Positions 15,625 to 24,609 of a DNA stretch of 64,000 nt are shown here, one piece after another. The position numbers and the translations under genes were made by a program. The notes below the pieces were generated by a model that was not told the DNA's origin, ran no database searches, and saw nothing but the letters and a program-made list of their open reading frames with translations. Source of the DNA: Halocynthiibacter styelae (lineage in GTDB: Bacteria; Pseudomonadota; Alphaproteobacteria; Rhodobacterales; Rhodobacteraceae); contig NZ_JADCKQ010000016.1 of the NCBI RefSeq assembly GCF_016123485.1, forward strand, positions 1 to 64,000. Direction: 5' to 3'. Position 1 is the first letter of the stretch, and each line of letters starts with the position of its first letter.

Positions 15625-16929
15625 TCAGTCACTGTTCAATTGTTTCAGGCGCAATGCAACAGAAAGCCCGTGGGCCTCAAGGCTTTCGCTGGTGGCAAGG
15701 GTGACGGCGGCAGGGCCGATGGCTTTCAGCGCGGCGGGCGACATTTTGGAAAGTGTCGTGCGTTTCATGAAGTCCAGCACTGAAAGGCCAGAGCTGAACC
15801 GGGCAGAACGCGCGGTGGGCAACACGTGGTTTGGCCCGCCGATATAATCGCCAATGGCTTCTGGTGTGAAACGGCCAAGGAAAATTGCACCGGCGTGGTT
15901 GATTTTTTCTGCCAGCGCATCGGGATCATCGACACAAAGTTCCAGATGTTCCGGGGCCACACGATCGGACAGGGCGGCGGCTTCATCCAGATCACGGACC
16001 ACAATCACAGCCCCGTAGTCGTGCCAGCTTGGTGCGGCAATCTCACGGCGTTCCAGTGTTTCAAGGCGCTTATCCACGGCCTCAGACACGGCCTGACCAA
16101 AAGCGGCATCATCGGTGATCAGGATGGATTGTGCGCTTTCGTCATGTTCCGCCTGGCTCAGCAGATCTACAGCGATCCAATCCGGATCATTGTCTTTATC
16201 CGCGATCACCAGGATTTCACTGGGGCCTGCGATCATATCGATACCGACTTTGCCGAACACACGGCGCTTTGCGGCGGCAACAAAAGCATTGCCCGGGCCG
16301 GTAATCTTATCAACAGGCGTAATAGTATCGGTTCCATAAGCGAGCGCGGCAATGGCCTGCGCGCCACCAATACGGGCGATGTTGTCGACGCCAGACAGTT
16401 GCGCCGCAAGGATCACCAGAGGGTTCACAATGCCATTAGGTGTTGGCACGGTGATCGTCAGATTTTTCACGCCAGCGACTTTGGCCGGGATTGCGTTCAT
16501 CAGAACCGATGATGGATAGCTTGCCAGTCCGCCGGGCACATAAAGCCCCGCAGAATCGACAGCCCCCCAGCGCCAGCCAAGGGTTGCACCCGTTTCGTCT
16601 GTCCAGCTTTCGTCTTGTGGCAGCTGACGCGCGTGATACGCGCGGATGCGTTCCGCTGCCAGTTCCAGTGCGGTACGATCAGTTTCATTCACCTTTGCGC
16701 ATTCAGCTTTGATCTCGGTCTCGGAAAACAAGATCTGATCCGCCGTCAATTCCATCCGGTCAAACTTCGACGTCAGTTCCAGCACCGCCGCATCCCCGCG
16801 CGTACGCACGTTGGCAATAATATCGCGCACCACATCATCAACTTCTGGCGAATCTTCGCGCTTGGTGGTCAGGAAAGCGGCAAAGCGGCTTTCGAAATCA
16901 GGATCGGAGGAATTCAGAAAGATCGGCAT
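15625..16929 (-). CDS. hisD: Histidinol dehydrogenase
   Basis: A 434-residue zinc enzyme that oxidises L-histidinol to L-histidine in two NAD-dependent steps, the last step of histidine biosynthesis. Typical stretches are GLYVPGGLASYPSSVLMNAIPAKVAGV, GPGNAFVAAAKRRVFG, IDMIAGPSEILVIAD and the zinc-ligand region around AEHDESAQSIL and APEHLEL. The ATG at 16929 (MPIFLNSSD) is preferred over an upstream TTG that would add five residues. No other his gene is in the window. Confidence 0.98.
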   Translation of the reverse strand: MPIFLNSSDPDFESRFAAFLTTKREDSPEVDDVVRDIIANVRTRGDAAVLELTSKFDRMELTADQILFSETEIKAECAKVNETDRTALELAAERIRAYHARQLPQDESWTDETGATLGWRWGAVDSAGLYVPGGLASYPSSVLMNAIPAKVAGVKNLTITVPTPNGIVNPLVILAAQLSGVDNIARIGGAQAIAALAYGTDTITPVDKITGPGNAFVAAAKRRVFGKVGIDMIAGPSEILVIADKDNDPDWIAVDLLSQAEHDESAQSILITDDAAFGQAVSEAVDKRLETLERREIAAPSWHDYGAVIVVRDLDEAAALSDRVAPEHLELCVDDPDALAEKINHAGAIFLGRFTPEAIGDYIGGPNHVLPTARSARFSSGLSVLDFMKRTTLSKMSPAALKAIGPAAVTLATSESLEAHGLSVALRLKQLNSD

Positions 16930-16983
16930 AGCAGGTGTCCGCAAAGAAAGATTGCCTGTCCATAACGCGCGCGCGCCGTTGTC

Positions 16984-17478
16984 TCAAGGGGCAGGGGGCC
17001 GCAGCATATAAATACCCGGTGCATTGTCGGTGGCGCAGAAGCATTTTGCATCATCCGGCGCAGGGGCTGTGATGAAGCCAAGGCGTTCATAGGCGCGGAT
17101 CGCCGGGGTGTTATCTGCGCGCACCAGAAGTTCGGCATGTTTGCCCGTGGGAATGCAATGTTCGATTAGTTTGTCTGCAATTCCCTGCCCGCGATGCGCA
17201 GGATGCACCCAGATACTGAAGAGGCGCAGAAAACCTGCTGGGCGTGGGGCGGCAACAGGGTGACAGGCGGCAATCGCAACGGGATTGTCTTTGTCAAAGG
17301 CTGCAAGGACTGTGTTGCGCTGCAGAGAGGCCTGCAAATCCGCATCATCGCGCTCGTCAAATTCTGCCAGCGGTTCGTCAAATTGCGCGGGTGCATCCAC
17401 AAGGGCAGCCCGGCGCACGGCGCGCCAAAGCAAATGATCCGCCGTGGTCAGGCGGCGGATCGAATGATTATGCGTCAT
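16984..17478 (-). CDS. GNAT family N-acetyltransferase
   Basis: A 164-residue GNAT acetyltransferase. The acetyl-CoA motif A is FSIWVHPAHRGQGIADKLIEH, containing the R/Q-x-x-G-x-G/A pattern (RGQGIA). Motif B follows as NTPAIRAYERLGF. The substrate is not predictable. I start it at the ATG at 17478, which overlaps the end of the DUF2948 gene by 11 bp; the longer frame up to 17523 lies within that gene. It lies between DUF2948 and hisD in the murA operon. Confidence 0.9.
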   Translation of the reverse strand: MTHNHSIRRLTTADHLLWRAVRRAALVDAPAQFDEPLAEFDERDDADLQASLQRNTVLAAFDKDNPVAIAACHPVAAPRPAGFLRLFSIWVHPAHRGQGIADKLIEHCIPTGKHAELLVRADNTPAIRAYERLGFITAPAPDDAKCFCATDNAPGIYMLRPPAP

Positions 17479-17941
17479 GTCCGGGCGCTTGTTTAGAAGG
17501 CGCGACATAGGGGCGGGTGACATCTTTGAGCGAGATATTCACCGCTTCGACATTCAGGGCAATTGCCCCGTCACCGGACAGGGTCAGCGTCAGGCGGCCC
17601 ATGCCGTCTTCGCCTGCTTCAAATTCCACGGCCATCAGGGAATAGACCGTGTCTTCATCGCGCGACACGCCCTGGGTCTGTACGCCCAGCACGTCTTCCA
17701 CCATCAGGACAGACTGCACCCGTTCAAAGTCACGACCACGACGTTCTGCGGCGGTCTTGTCTTCCCAGCGAAAGCGGTTCAATAGGATCGCAAAACGGCG
17801 TTCCCCCTTGAGGAATGACATCTCATTGCCCGGGAAAACCGCATCCTGCGTCAGGGCGGACATGACTTTCAGATCATCCGCATCCGCTGCCATCAGGCGC
17901 AGGGGTTGTTCTGCGCCATCTTCAAAACTTGCGTCCATCAT
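17468..17941 (-). CDS. DUF2948 family protein
   Basis: A 157-residue protein of the DUF2948 family, found in Alphaproteobacteria next to murA and hisD. Recognisable segments are [18 protein letters not shown] and [13 protein letters not shown]. There is no signal peptide or membrane segment. It overlaps murA by 4 bp and the acetyltransferase by 11 bp, so all are translated from one message. Function unknown. Confidence 0.92.
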   Translation of the reverse strand: MMDASFEDGAEQPLRLMAADADDLKVMSALTQDAVFPGNEMSFLKGERRFAILLNRFRWEDKTAAERRGRDFERVQSVLMVEDVLGVQTQGVSRDEDTVYSLMAVEFEAGEDGMGRLTLTLSGDGAIALNVEAVNISLKDVTRPYVAPSKQAPGHDA

Positions 17942-19209
17942 TCGTCTTTGATCCTTTCAATCTGTGCGCCAACGCCAGAGAATTTACGCACAACCTGTTC
18001 ATAACCGCGATCCAGATGGTACACACGGCTGACACGGGTTTCGCCTTCTGCAGCCAGACCTGCCAGGATCAGCGAAACTGACGCACGCAGATCTGTCGCC
18101 ATCACAGGCGCACCTTTCAGACGGTTCACACCATGCACCGTAGCAGTACCACCGTTCACTTCGATATTTGCACCCATACGGATCAGTTCCGGGGCATGCA
18201 TAAAGCGGTTCTCAAAGATTTTCTCTTCCAGAACGGATGTACCATCTGCTGTACAAAGCAGTGCCATCATCTGTGCTTGCAAATCGGTCGGGAAACCGGG
18301 GAAAGGTTCGGTCACCACATCAACGGCGGACAGGCGGCCATTTTTGCGCGCAACTTTCAGGCCGCGTTCTGTTTCGGTCACGGAAATCCCCGCCGCATCC
18401 AGCTTTTCACAGAAAGCTTCGATCAGATTGATACGGCCGCCCAGCAGTTCAACCTCACCACCGGCAATCGCCGGGGCCAGCATGTAGGTGCCAAGTTCGA
18501 TCCGGTCGGTTACAACCGGATGTGTTGCGCCGTGCAGACGGTCCACGCCCTGAATGGTGATCGACGGGCTGCCATCGCCTTCAATCTGAGCACCCATTTT
18601 GCGCAGGCAATCGGCCAGGTCGACAATTTCAGGTTCACGGGCGGCGTTATTGATAACAGTTGTGCCTTTCGCCAGGGTCGCTGCCATCATGATGTTTTCT
18701 GTCGCGCCAACAGAGGCAAATGGGAAGTCAATCACAGCGCCCTTCAGGCCGCCCATTGGGGCTTTGGCGTGCAAGTAGCCGTCTTTCAGTTCAATCGTCG
18801 CACCCATGGCTTCCAGGCCGTTGGTGTGAATGTCCATCGGGCGTGCGCCAATTGCGCAACCGCCGGGCAGGGACACTACAGCCTGACCTTCACGCGCCAG
18901 CAGCGGACCAAGGACCAGGTTTGAGGCACGCATTTTGCGCACAATGTCATATTCTGCCACATGATTGATCGCACCGTGGCAGGACATAGCCTGAACCTGA
19001 CCGTCCTGCATGGATGTCACTTCTGCGCCCAGTGATTCCAGCAGCTGGGTCATCGTTTTGATGTCTGACAGACGCGGGGCATTTGTCAGTGTCAGGGGCT
19101 CTTCACTCAGCAATGTTGCCGGCATCAGGGTCAGGCAGGCGTTTTTCGCACCCGCAATCGGAATCACCCCGGACAGTTCTTTGCCACCATTTACAATTAT
19201 TGAATCCAT
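17938..19209 (-). CDS. murA: UDP-N-acetylglucosamine 1-carboxyvinyltransferase MurA
   Basis: A 423-residue enzyme for the first committed step of peptidoglycan synthesis: transfer of enolpyruvate from PEP to UDP-N-acetylglucosamine. The N-terminal [12 protein letters not shown] and the active-site loop [13 protein letters not shown] are clear. The catalytic cysteine is present, so the enzyme should be fosfomycin-sensitive rather than of the Asp type. The C-terminal [17 protein letters not shown] is also typical. It is the first large gene of a six-gene leftward operon; a small basic protein gene lies 30 bp upstream. Confidence 0.98.
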   Translation of the reverse strand: MDSIIVNGGKELSGVIPIAGAKNACLTLMPATLLSEEPLTLTNAPRLSDIKTMTQLLESLGAEVTSMQDGQVQAMSCHGAINHVAEYDIVRKMRASNLVLGPLLAREGQAVVSLPGGCAIGARPMDIHTNGLEAMGATIELKDGYLHAKAPMGGLKGAVIDFPFASVGATENIMMAATLAKGTTVINNAAREPEIVDLADCLRKMGAQIEGDGSPSITIQGVDRLHGATHPVVTDRIELGTYMLAPAIAGGEVELLGGRINLIEAFCEKLDAAGISVTETERGLKVARKNGRLSAVDVVTEPFPGFPTDLQAQMMALLCTADGTSVLEEKIFENRFMHAPELIRMGANIEVNGGTATVHGVNRLKGAPVMATDLRASVSLILAGLAAEGETRVSRVYHLDRGYEQVVRKFSGVGAQIERIKDE

Positions 19210-19239
19210 ATCACTGCCCGCCTGTCTTTAATTCATTGC

Positions 19240-19425
19240 TCATTTCGTATCGTCAGCCGTGTTTTCAGCGCTTGGTTCCGCCGCCACACGTGCCCGGGAT
19301 TGCGCTTTGCGGCGCCCCATATTCGACTTCAATGCTGCTTTTAAACGTTCTTCACGTTGCTGGGCAGCGGTTTTTTTACTTTTCTGCCCAGTCTGGGCGG
19401 TATCTTTCTCATGTGCCATAGCCAT
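19240..19425 (-). CDS. Small basic hypothetical protein, 61 aa
   Basis: A 61-residue, lysine- and arginine-rich protein, probably mostly disordered, with the core AAQQREERLKAALKSNMGRRKAQSRA. The start at 19425 has GGGG 5 bp upstream; the ATG two codons later is equally possible. It lies just upstream of murA on the same strand. Its high charge suggests nucleic-acid or ribosome contact, but that is a guess. Confidence 0.65.
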   Translation of the reverse strand: MAMAHEKDTAQTGQKSKKTAAQQREERLKAALKSNMGRRKAQSRARVAAEPSAENTADDTK

Positions 19426-19516
19426 TCGTACCCCGGAGCGCAAAAAACGTCCAGTTTGCGCTTGCGTCTGTCATGAATTGAGTTTAATCAGCCGCACATC
19501 GGACGAAAGTTCAGAT

Positions 19517-19591
19517 GCTGTGGTAGCTCAGTGGTAGAGCGCGTCATTGGTAATGACGAGGTCGGGAGTTCAATCCTCCCTCACAGCACCA
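19517..19591 (+). tRNA. tRNA-Thr (anticodon GGT), CCA encoded; integration target
   Basis: A 75-base cloverleaf. The acceptor is GCTGTGG with TCACAGC, the anticodon stem CGTCA/TGACG with loop TTGGTAA (anticodon GGT), the T-arm has AGTTCAATCC, and CCA is encoded at 19589-19591. Its last 14 bases are repeated at 27832-27845, so the gene holds the left attachment site of an integrated element. The tRNA itself is intact. Confidence 0.96.
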
Positions 19592-20736
19592 TTAGCTTTT
19601 TCACCCCCTGAAAGCATACCTAAAGCCTTGAAAGGCAACGCTATTTGGGGTGTTCTAGCTCCATCAATTCGATGGTACGAAAATCCGCCAGAAAATCCCA
19701 ATCTCAGGACAATTCTACGCAGGTTTGCGTCGCCGCTTTCCCATATTTTCCAAGGGCTTGAGAGGAACTTTAGGGAGAGTTCTAGATAATCCTCATACCT
19801 CTTCGGTTTTGACGCCTTTTCTGCAAGGTTCTCGGCCATTAGCACCTTCGATTTCTCCAGTTCTGTGATCTTGTTTTCATAGGCACCGATGACTGCATCG
19901 TTGCTGGCTTGCATGATACGCGAGAGCAACGCTTCGATTTGCGACTCGGCATCGGCGATCTGACGCTTGGTTGAACGCGCAGCATCTTTGGCTTGAGCCA
20001 ATCGCGCATCCCATGCACGTCTGAACATTGTTTTTGCCAACACCAAGTACTTGGGACTCGGTTCGAGTGTTTTGACAACATCAGCAAACGCGCCTTCGAT
20101 TTTATCGCGCGGGATCGACTTTCCATAGCTATCGCAGCCTTGGGATTGGCACAGATAATACGGATAGTATTTGGTCTTCCCCTTTGACCATGAAGACCGC
20201 AGGTTGGACCCACAGTCGCCACAGGTGGCAAAACCACGAAGTGAGAAGTCTTCGCCAATGTCGGCGCGGGCAGGTGCGTAGCCTGTGTCGTTGAGACGTG
20301 CCTGCACCTTTTCAAATGTCGCCATAGACACAAGCGACTCGTGTTGGCCTTTCAGCCAGTTCAGTTCGTACACCTCGCTACAGACATAGCCCACGTAAAG
20401 CGGATTGGTCAGCAAATCTGTGACACGCTTATCACGAACCTTACCGTTCTTGTTGTGCGGGTAATCTGGCTTGGATTCCAAAAATCGCTTCACTTCGGCC
20501 TGTGTTTGAAAGCGCCCAATTGCAAATCCCTCGATGGCCTCACGCACTGTACTGGCATGAGGTTCATCTGGCTTCAGCAATTTGCCATGCCCTTTGACGG
20601 TCTGATAGCGAAAGCCGACAGGCGCGTTGTGCACCCAGTACCCCAGTTGCATACACCTGGACACCCAGACTTTTAGGTGCCCCCCCCCATATGACAGGAG
20701 ATAAATCGGTGCGGCCCCGTGCGCGTACCGTTCCAT
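19570..20736 (-). pseudogene. Large serine recombinase lacking the catalytic domain
   Basis: The open frame encodes 388 residues. From about residue 31 (MQLGYWVHNAPVGFRY) it matches the recombinase and zinc-ribbon part of large serine recombinases. The zinc ribbon is CGDCGSNL with CQSQGC (about 174-202). A coiled-coil segment follows at about 245-300 (KDAARSTKRQIADAESQIEAL). The N-terminal resolvase domain with the catalytic serine is absent. The first 30 residues look unrelated and contain a run of nine G at 20688-20680. The protein should therefore be unable to cut DNA. Its C-terminus runs 22 bp into tRNA-Thr, showing that this recombinase lay right at the attachment site. It is probably a relic of an earlier insertion. 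Confidence 0.85.
19578..19591 (+). repeat. attL core, tRNA-Thr 3' end
   Basis: CCCTCACAGCACCA forms the 3' end of tRNA-Thr(GGT) and is repeated exactly at 27832-27845. It marks the left end of the integrated element. The serine recombinase remnant reads into it and stops at 19570-19572 inside the tRNA gene. Confidence 0.85.
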
Positions 20737-20771
20737 AAATTCAGTATTGTTGGGGTTCAGCGATGAACCTG

Positions 20772-21131
20772 CTAACGGTTCAGATATTTCAGTATCCGCA
20801 TGGCAGTGTCTGGTGAGGTGTGGAAGCCTTCCAGTACCCGGAAAAATACATCTTCAGACATATCGGCTTGAGGCCGCAACTTGCCCTGTGAAATGCCTGA
20901 TTGCAAATTGCTAGCCTTGCAAATTTCAGCCCTAGCATAGAACACATATGAACAATGCTGAACGAATGGGTGGTCGCCTCTATCCAGCAGGCAGGTATCA
21001 TCACAGCCGTCATAAAATGAGCTGATATTCACCACCAGATTTGCCCCCATGCTGCACGTATCATTGCAGACAATAAACAGGTGGTCCGCTGACCCTGAGG
21101 GAATCAGGATTGTGCCTTTGCGATGGGCCAA
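20772..21131 (-). CDS. Presumed toxin partner of the Panacea antitoxin
   Basis: A 119-residue protein immediately downstream of a Panacea-domain antitoxin gene, with one base between the antitoxin stop and this TTG start. The order antitoxin-toxin and the tight coupling are usual for such pairs. Visible conserved-looking parts are KGTILIPSGSADHLFIVCND, NLVVNISSFY, and DTCLLDRGDHPFVQHCSYVFYARAEI, followed by an alpha-helical C-terminus. I recall similar small proteins beside Panacea genes in mobile elements. I cannot name a catalytic mechanism; the beta-rich pattern could fit a PemK/MazF-like fold. The frame stays open further upstream, overlapping the antitoxin. Toxicity is inferred from context only. 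Confidence 0.75.
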   Translation of the reverse strand: MAHRKGTILIPSGSADHLFIVCNDTCSMGANLVVNISSFYDGCDDTCLLDRGDHPFVQHCSYVFYARAEICKASNLQSGISQGKLRPQADMSEDVFFRVLEGFHTSPDTAMRILKYLNR

Positions 21132-21132
21132 T

Positions 21133-21693
21133 TCAGAGCGATGCCAAAATGCTGTGGGCTTCGTTCAGGCTGGCGGCTTCCCGCGCTCTGATACTTGCGC
21201 TTTCAAGGCCTACTGCCTCCATCATGCGCCCAAGAGGTATGCGAGAGTGCGAACCGTTGGGGTCTTGCCACTCCGGTACGTTCTCAGGATCGTGCGTCCA
21301 ATCCACAAGGTCAAAGTGGTTCATTGCCCCAAGCCGTGCCCACAGGTCGGTCAGAATTTCAATATCGCGGTGGCTCAGTTCGTCCAGATCGGTTACATCA
21401 AGGCCAGCATTAGAAAGGGCAACACCGTGGTTCGCCCTATCGCTCAAAAAGGCCTGCCAATCCTCGCGCCCTTCACGATAGGCACCATTCAGATAATCAA
21501 GCGTGGTAGAGTTCACCGGGCCATGCGGCAGCGAGAAACGCGGCTCATCCTGAATTGTATGCCCGCGCAGCTTCAGGCTTTCACGGTCTGCCAGATATAC
21601 CAACTTCACCGCTTTAAGCACATTGATAGAGCCACCTTCGCGCATAGCAAAGTAAGCAATAGTCTGTGCAGCTTTTCGCGGGTTGTAGGGCAT
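21133..21693 (-). CDS. Panacea (DUF4065, SocA-like) antitoxin
   Basis: A 186-residue protein with the Panacea domain. The pattern AAQTIAYFAMREGGSINVLKAVKLVYLADRESLKLRGHTI (residues 8-48) is the domain hallmark, followed by LPHGPVNSTTLDYLN. Panacea domains are antitoxins that neutralise many unrelated toxins, each through direct binding. SocA of Caulobacter is a known relative that works as a ClpXP adaptor. Here the domain spans most of the protein, with about 50 extra C-terminal residues that may contact the partner. It is the upstream gene of a two-gene unit. The 213-bp region before it holds the likely promoter. Confidence 0.88.
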   Translation of the reverse strand: MPYNPRKAAQTIAYFAMREGGSINVLKAVKLVYLADRESLKLRGHTIQDEPRFSLPHGPVNSTTLDYLNGAYREGREDWQAFLSDRANHGVALSNAGLDVTDLDELSHRDIEILTDLWARLGAMNHFDLVDWTHDPENVPEWQDPNGSHSRIPLGRMMEAVGLESASIRAREAASLNEAHSILASL

Positions 21694-21906
21694 CGCCTCT
21701 TTTCCTAGTTACCTCATCTTACGTCGCAAATCGTTAACAAGCAACGTACGGTATAGTGCGGTACATATAGGTATCCTGTGGAATAAAGCAAATGGCAAGT
21801 CCGACCGAGCTACCTTATCCGCATTTTAATCGGTTATCAGGGGAGGGTAACTCGGCCACCGCCTCGCGCGCGCGTACTGCTCCGAAAAGTCCCTGAACTA
21901 TGCGCA

Positions 21907-22257
21907 TCAACACAGTTTAAGCCGTCCTTCTTTCCCTACTTCGATCCGTCCCCGCTCTATCAATCGATCAATCAGGGCGTGGGTGACTGTGTCGCCCATG
22001 ATGCGCGCTCGGTTGCCCTTTGCCACCAGATTGCAGATTGCTTGCTCCCGGTGATTGAGGCCCGACAGATCGAGGGCGGGTGATGCGACATCGGCAGGCG
22101 GATTATTTTCTTCTTCCTCCACCATCAAACCACCGCAAACCATCATAAACCCGCGCTCAGGTTGTATCTCAGGGCTTTTTGATGGTTCTGGATGGTTTGA
22201 TGGTTCCTCCATAGAATTAATATCTGGATTGCGGGCCAGTTCCAGCCAGCGGCTCAT
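21907..22257 (-). CDS. Small hypothetical protein downstream of DUF3987
   Basis: A 116-residue protein with two parts. The N-terminus begins MSRWLELARNPD and continues as an acidic, proline-rich disordered linker. Residues 65-116 look like a small winged-helix or wHTH unit (LNHREQAICNLVAKGNRARI, ALIDRLIERGRIEV). Its start overlaps the end of the DUF3987 gene by 4 bp, so the two are coupled. Proteins of this form are common after DUF3987 genes in alphaproteobacterial elements, by my recollection. Probably a DNA-binding accessory of the replication module. Confidence 0.65.
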   Translation of the reverse strand: MSRWLELARNPDINSMEEPSNHPEPSKSPEIQPERGFMMVCGGLMVEEEENNPPADVASPALDLSGLNHREQAICNLVAKGNRARIMGDTVTHALIDRLIERGRIEVGKEGRLKLC

Positions 22258-23755
22258 ATCGCACCTGCAATACGTGGGTTTACAGTGTAGGATATTGAGG
22301 GACGTCCGCCACTATTGCCGCGCTCCTCCCGGATCCAATCGAAAGAGATTAGAACCTCCAGCGCCTGCTTTACCGCTTTTGTGGTTCCAAGGTGTTTGCG
22401 CCCCCGGTTTTGAATGTCGCGCACCTTGAACGCCCCGACGCCCTCACTCTCGATGATTTCCGCGATAGTTCGGGCACCCTGCATTTCAGGTGCGGGCTTG
22501 ATTGAGCCATAGGCACGGTGTGCATGGCTGCGCAAATGCTCTCCGACATAGTGACAAGCCCTGCCGATGTGGCTGGCGCTTATTTCATGCGCCATACCGT
22601 CGCCAGCTATTGCAGCATCAAGGCAGGCCAGCACCAGAGAAACGCGCACGGCAAGGCCGGGCAGTTTTCCCACATGGCCTTTCATCAATCCGCTGGCCTC
22701 ACCTTCCCACGCCCTGCATTGTTGCCGGAACTCTTGCAAAGCAACCTGCGCAGCTTCGTCCAGGTGGATAAAAACGGGCGCTTGGTTCCGCTTTCATCCG
22801 TTGCGGGCTGCAATGCCAGCAACTGCCTGAACGCCGCTATTGGTGTCGCCTCATCCAATTGGCAACTTGGCCGCGCCAACGGTACAGGATCGGGAAACAC
22901 GGTTAGAAACCGGGCAAGCAACCCATCATCATCAGAATTCAGCAACAGGCTTTCCAGCTTATCCGGTTGGGTTCCTCCAAGGATCGCCACAGAGAGGTGT
23001 TCAACGGTCACAGGTTCAGGGTTAGCCTTGCGGTCTACCGTATAGCTGCGCCCCCCGTATGCCTCCAACCAGAATGGCCTGTCACCACCGCCAGAATAGC
23101 GATCCATTGAGCCAAGCCAGCCGGACAGTTCGTCACGCGATAGCAAAAGTCCGCGCCATGTACTTGCCAATAATTCAGCAACCTTTTCTGTGGTGGCATC
23201 TGTGATGCGTACACGCTTGCGAATGGGTGCCCTGCCAGCACTTGCGTCATGTGGCTTATCAGCAGGCTCACCCCCATCTGCAAGCGCCCGCTTTGCATCA
23301 GCTTTCCATTGCGAAAGGACAAGCCCGGCCACTTCATCCTTATCAAGCCATTCCTTGCGCTCCTGCTCATAGGCTTGTGTCAATTCGCGGTCGATTTCTT
23401 TCAGCGGATCGAGCACAGCATCAAGCGCGGGGCTTTTGCCTGCCGATGGATCGCCAATCAAAACACCCCATAAAACAGGCGGCTCCTTCCATCCATCCCA
23501 AGGCACTGCCCATCGTGTGTTCCCGATGATTGCACTGGCGGTTGTGAGCAATGCCAGAGCAACATAATCAACGTGGGTGCCTTTCACTTCTGCTGCTGAT
23601 TTCAACCAGCTTGACCAGGCACCAAACACAAGCTGAAATTCATCATCCGACATTGTTGGGGCTGGTTTGCGGTCTGAATTGATTAAGCTTAAATCAGGCG
23701 CAGGCCACTGCATTGCTGGGTCATACTGAAATTCGTTCGGGTGTATCGTATTCAT
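22254..23755 (-). pseudogene. DUF3987 (YfjI-like) helicase/primase-associated protein, frameshifted
   Basis: Two frames together give a normal DUF3987 protein of about 500 residues. The first frame (from 23755) has a Walker-type loop WGVLIGDPSAGKSPALD (about 92-108) and LLLSRDELSGWLGSM (about 206-220). Near 22786 it leaves the conserved frame; the shifted frame continues APVFIHLDEAAQ, EFRQQCRAWEGEASGL and MKGHVGKLPGLAVRVSLVLA. Adding one A in GGAACC at 22787-22786 would restore a continuous protein. So there is either a real one-base deletion or a sequence error. DUF3987 proteins partner with Toprim primases in satellite replication. The gene starts within the primase stop (4-bp overlap). Confidence 0.85.
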
Positions 23756-24609
23756 GCCTTGCCCCCTTTCATCAGCACATCATTCCAATCCATACCCTCA
23801 GGGGCAGGCAGAAGGCTGACACGCCAGCCCAGCGCGGCTGCCCGGTTTGCCAGAACCTTCCCCGCTTTATGGCCCGGAACATCCCCATCGGTGGCAATCG
23901 TCAGCCTGCCCGGTATGTCTGGCAGGGTCAGAGATTTAATCCCGCTGGTGGAAAGGGCCGCCCAGACGTCAGCAGGGCCACGCAGAAGCCCAGAGAGCAA
24001 CGACAGCCCGGTTTCGATCCCTTCACGGACCACCAGATGCCCAGCGCCCTCAGAGAGCCTTACAGCGCCCCCGGCGCATGGCCCCAGCATCATTTTCGCA
24101 CTCCTGGTCAAGCGGTTCCCCTGCTTGTCAAAGAAAGTTCGATGCACACCACCAGATGAAACATCGGCCACCATGGCCGCGCAGTGCTTCGCGCTCGGCA
24201 TGTGGTAGATATCTGGCATGAAGCGCAAAGTGGCCGGCAGAGGTGCAGTAATCCCGCGCCCCCTCAGATATACCTCTGCCTTTGTTCCGCGGATCGGCTT
24301 TGCAGCATGCCAGAGGCTCCGGGCCTTAGACAGCTTTTCAGCGGCATATGCGGCTTGCTTGCGCTCATGCTCCCGCTGGGCCTCTGGATCGATCCGCACG
24401 GCATCACGGGGAAACTGCGCAGCCCTCGCAATATCGGCAAAGGCGCAGTTTGACTTGAAACAATGCAACAGGGCTTTCCCGTCCGCCTGTGTGAGGCTCA
24501 GGGCGTTCTGGTCCCGGCGGCGTTCCGGCTGACACACCGGGCAAGGCGCGTGGCCCTGCCCATTGCGCCAGTATCCGCCCAGCGCATGGGTGATTGCGTG
24601 AAGGTCCAT
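23752..24609 (-). CDS. Toprim-domain primase of the element
   Basis: A 285-residue primase-like protein. The N-terminal zinc-binding part has CPVC and CFKSNC (residues 18-21 and about 50-55), of the CHC2 type. A helical middle region follows (about 75-110). The Toprim domain is at about 190-280, with the invariant glutamate in VVREGIETGLSLLSG and the DxD motif in IATDGDVPGHKAGKVLA. It resembles the primase part of P4-alpha-like proteins without the helicase; the adjacent DUF3987 gene supplies an ATPase-like partner. Its ATG overlaps the stop of the small repeat-protein gene (TAATG) and its end overlaps DUF3987 by 4 bp. Confidence 0.9.
   Translation of the reverse strand: MDLHAITHALGGYWRNGQGHAPCPVCQPERRRDQNALSLTQADGKALLHCFKSNCAFADIARAAQFPRDAVRIDPEAQREHERKQAAYAAEKLSKARSLWHAAKPIRGTKAEVYLRGRGITAPLPATLRFMPDIYHMPSAKHCAAMVADVSSGGVHRTFFDKQGNRLTRSAKMMLGPCAGGAVRLSEGAGHLVVREGIETGLSLLSGLLRGPADVWAALSTSGIKSLTLPDIPGRLTIATDGDVPGHKAGKVLANRAAALGWRVSLLPAPEGMDWNDVLMKGGKA

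Noticed and set aside
20680-20688. Nine-base C tract (G on the gene strand) as a phase-variation switch of the serine recombinase
   Set aside because: No catalytic domain is found in any frame upstream, so changing the tract length would not restore an enzyme.
22254-23755. Programmed frameshift in the DUF3987 gene
   Set aside because: I see no slippery heptamer or downstream stem at the junction; a one-base deletion or sequence error is simpler.
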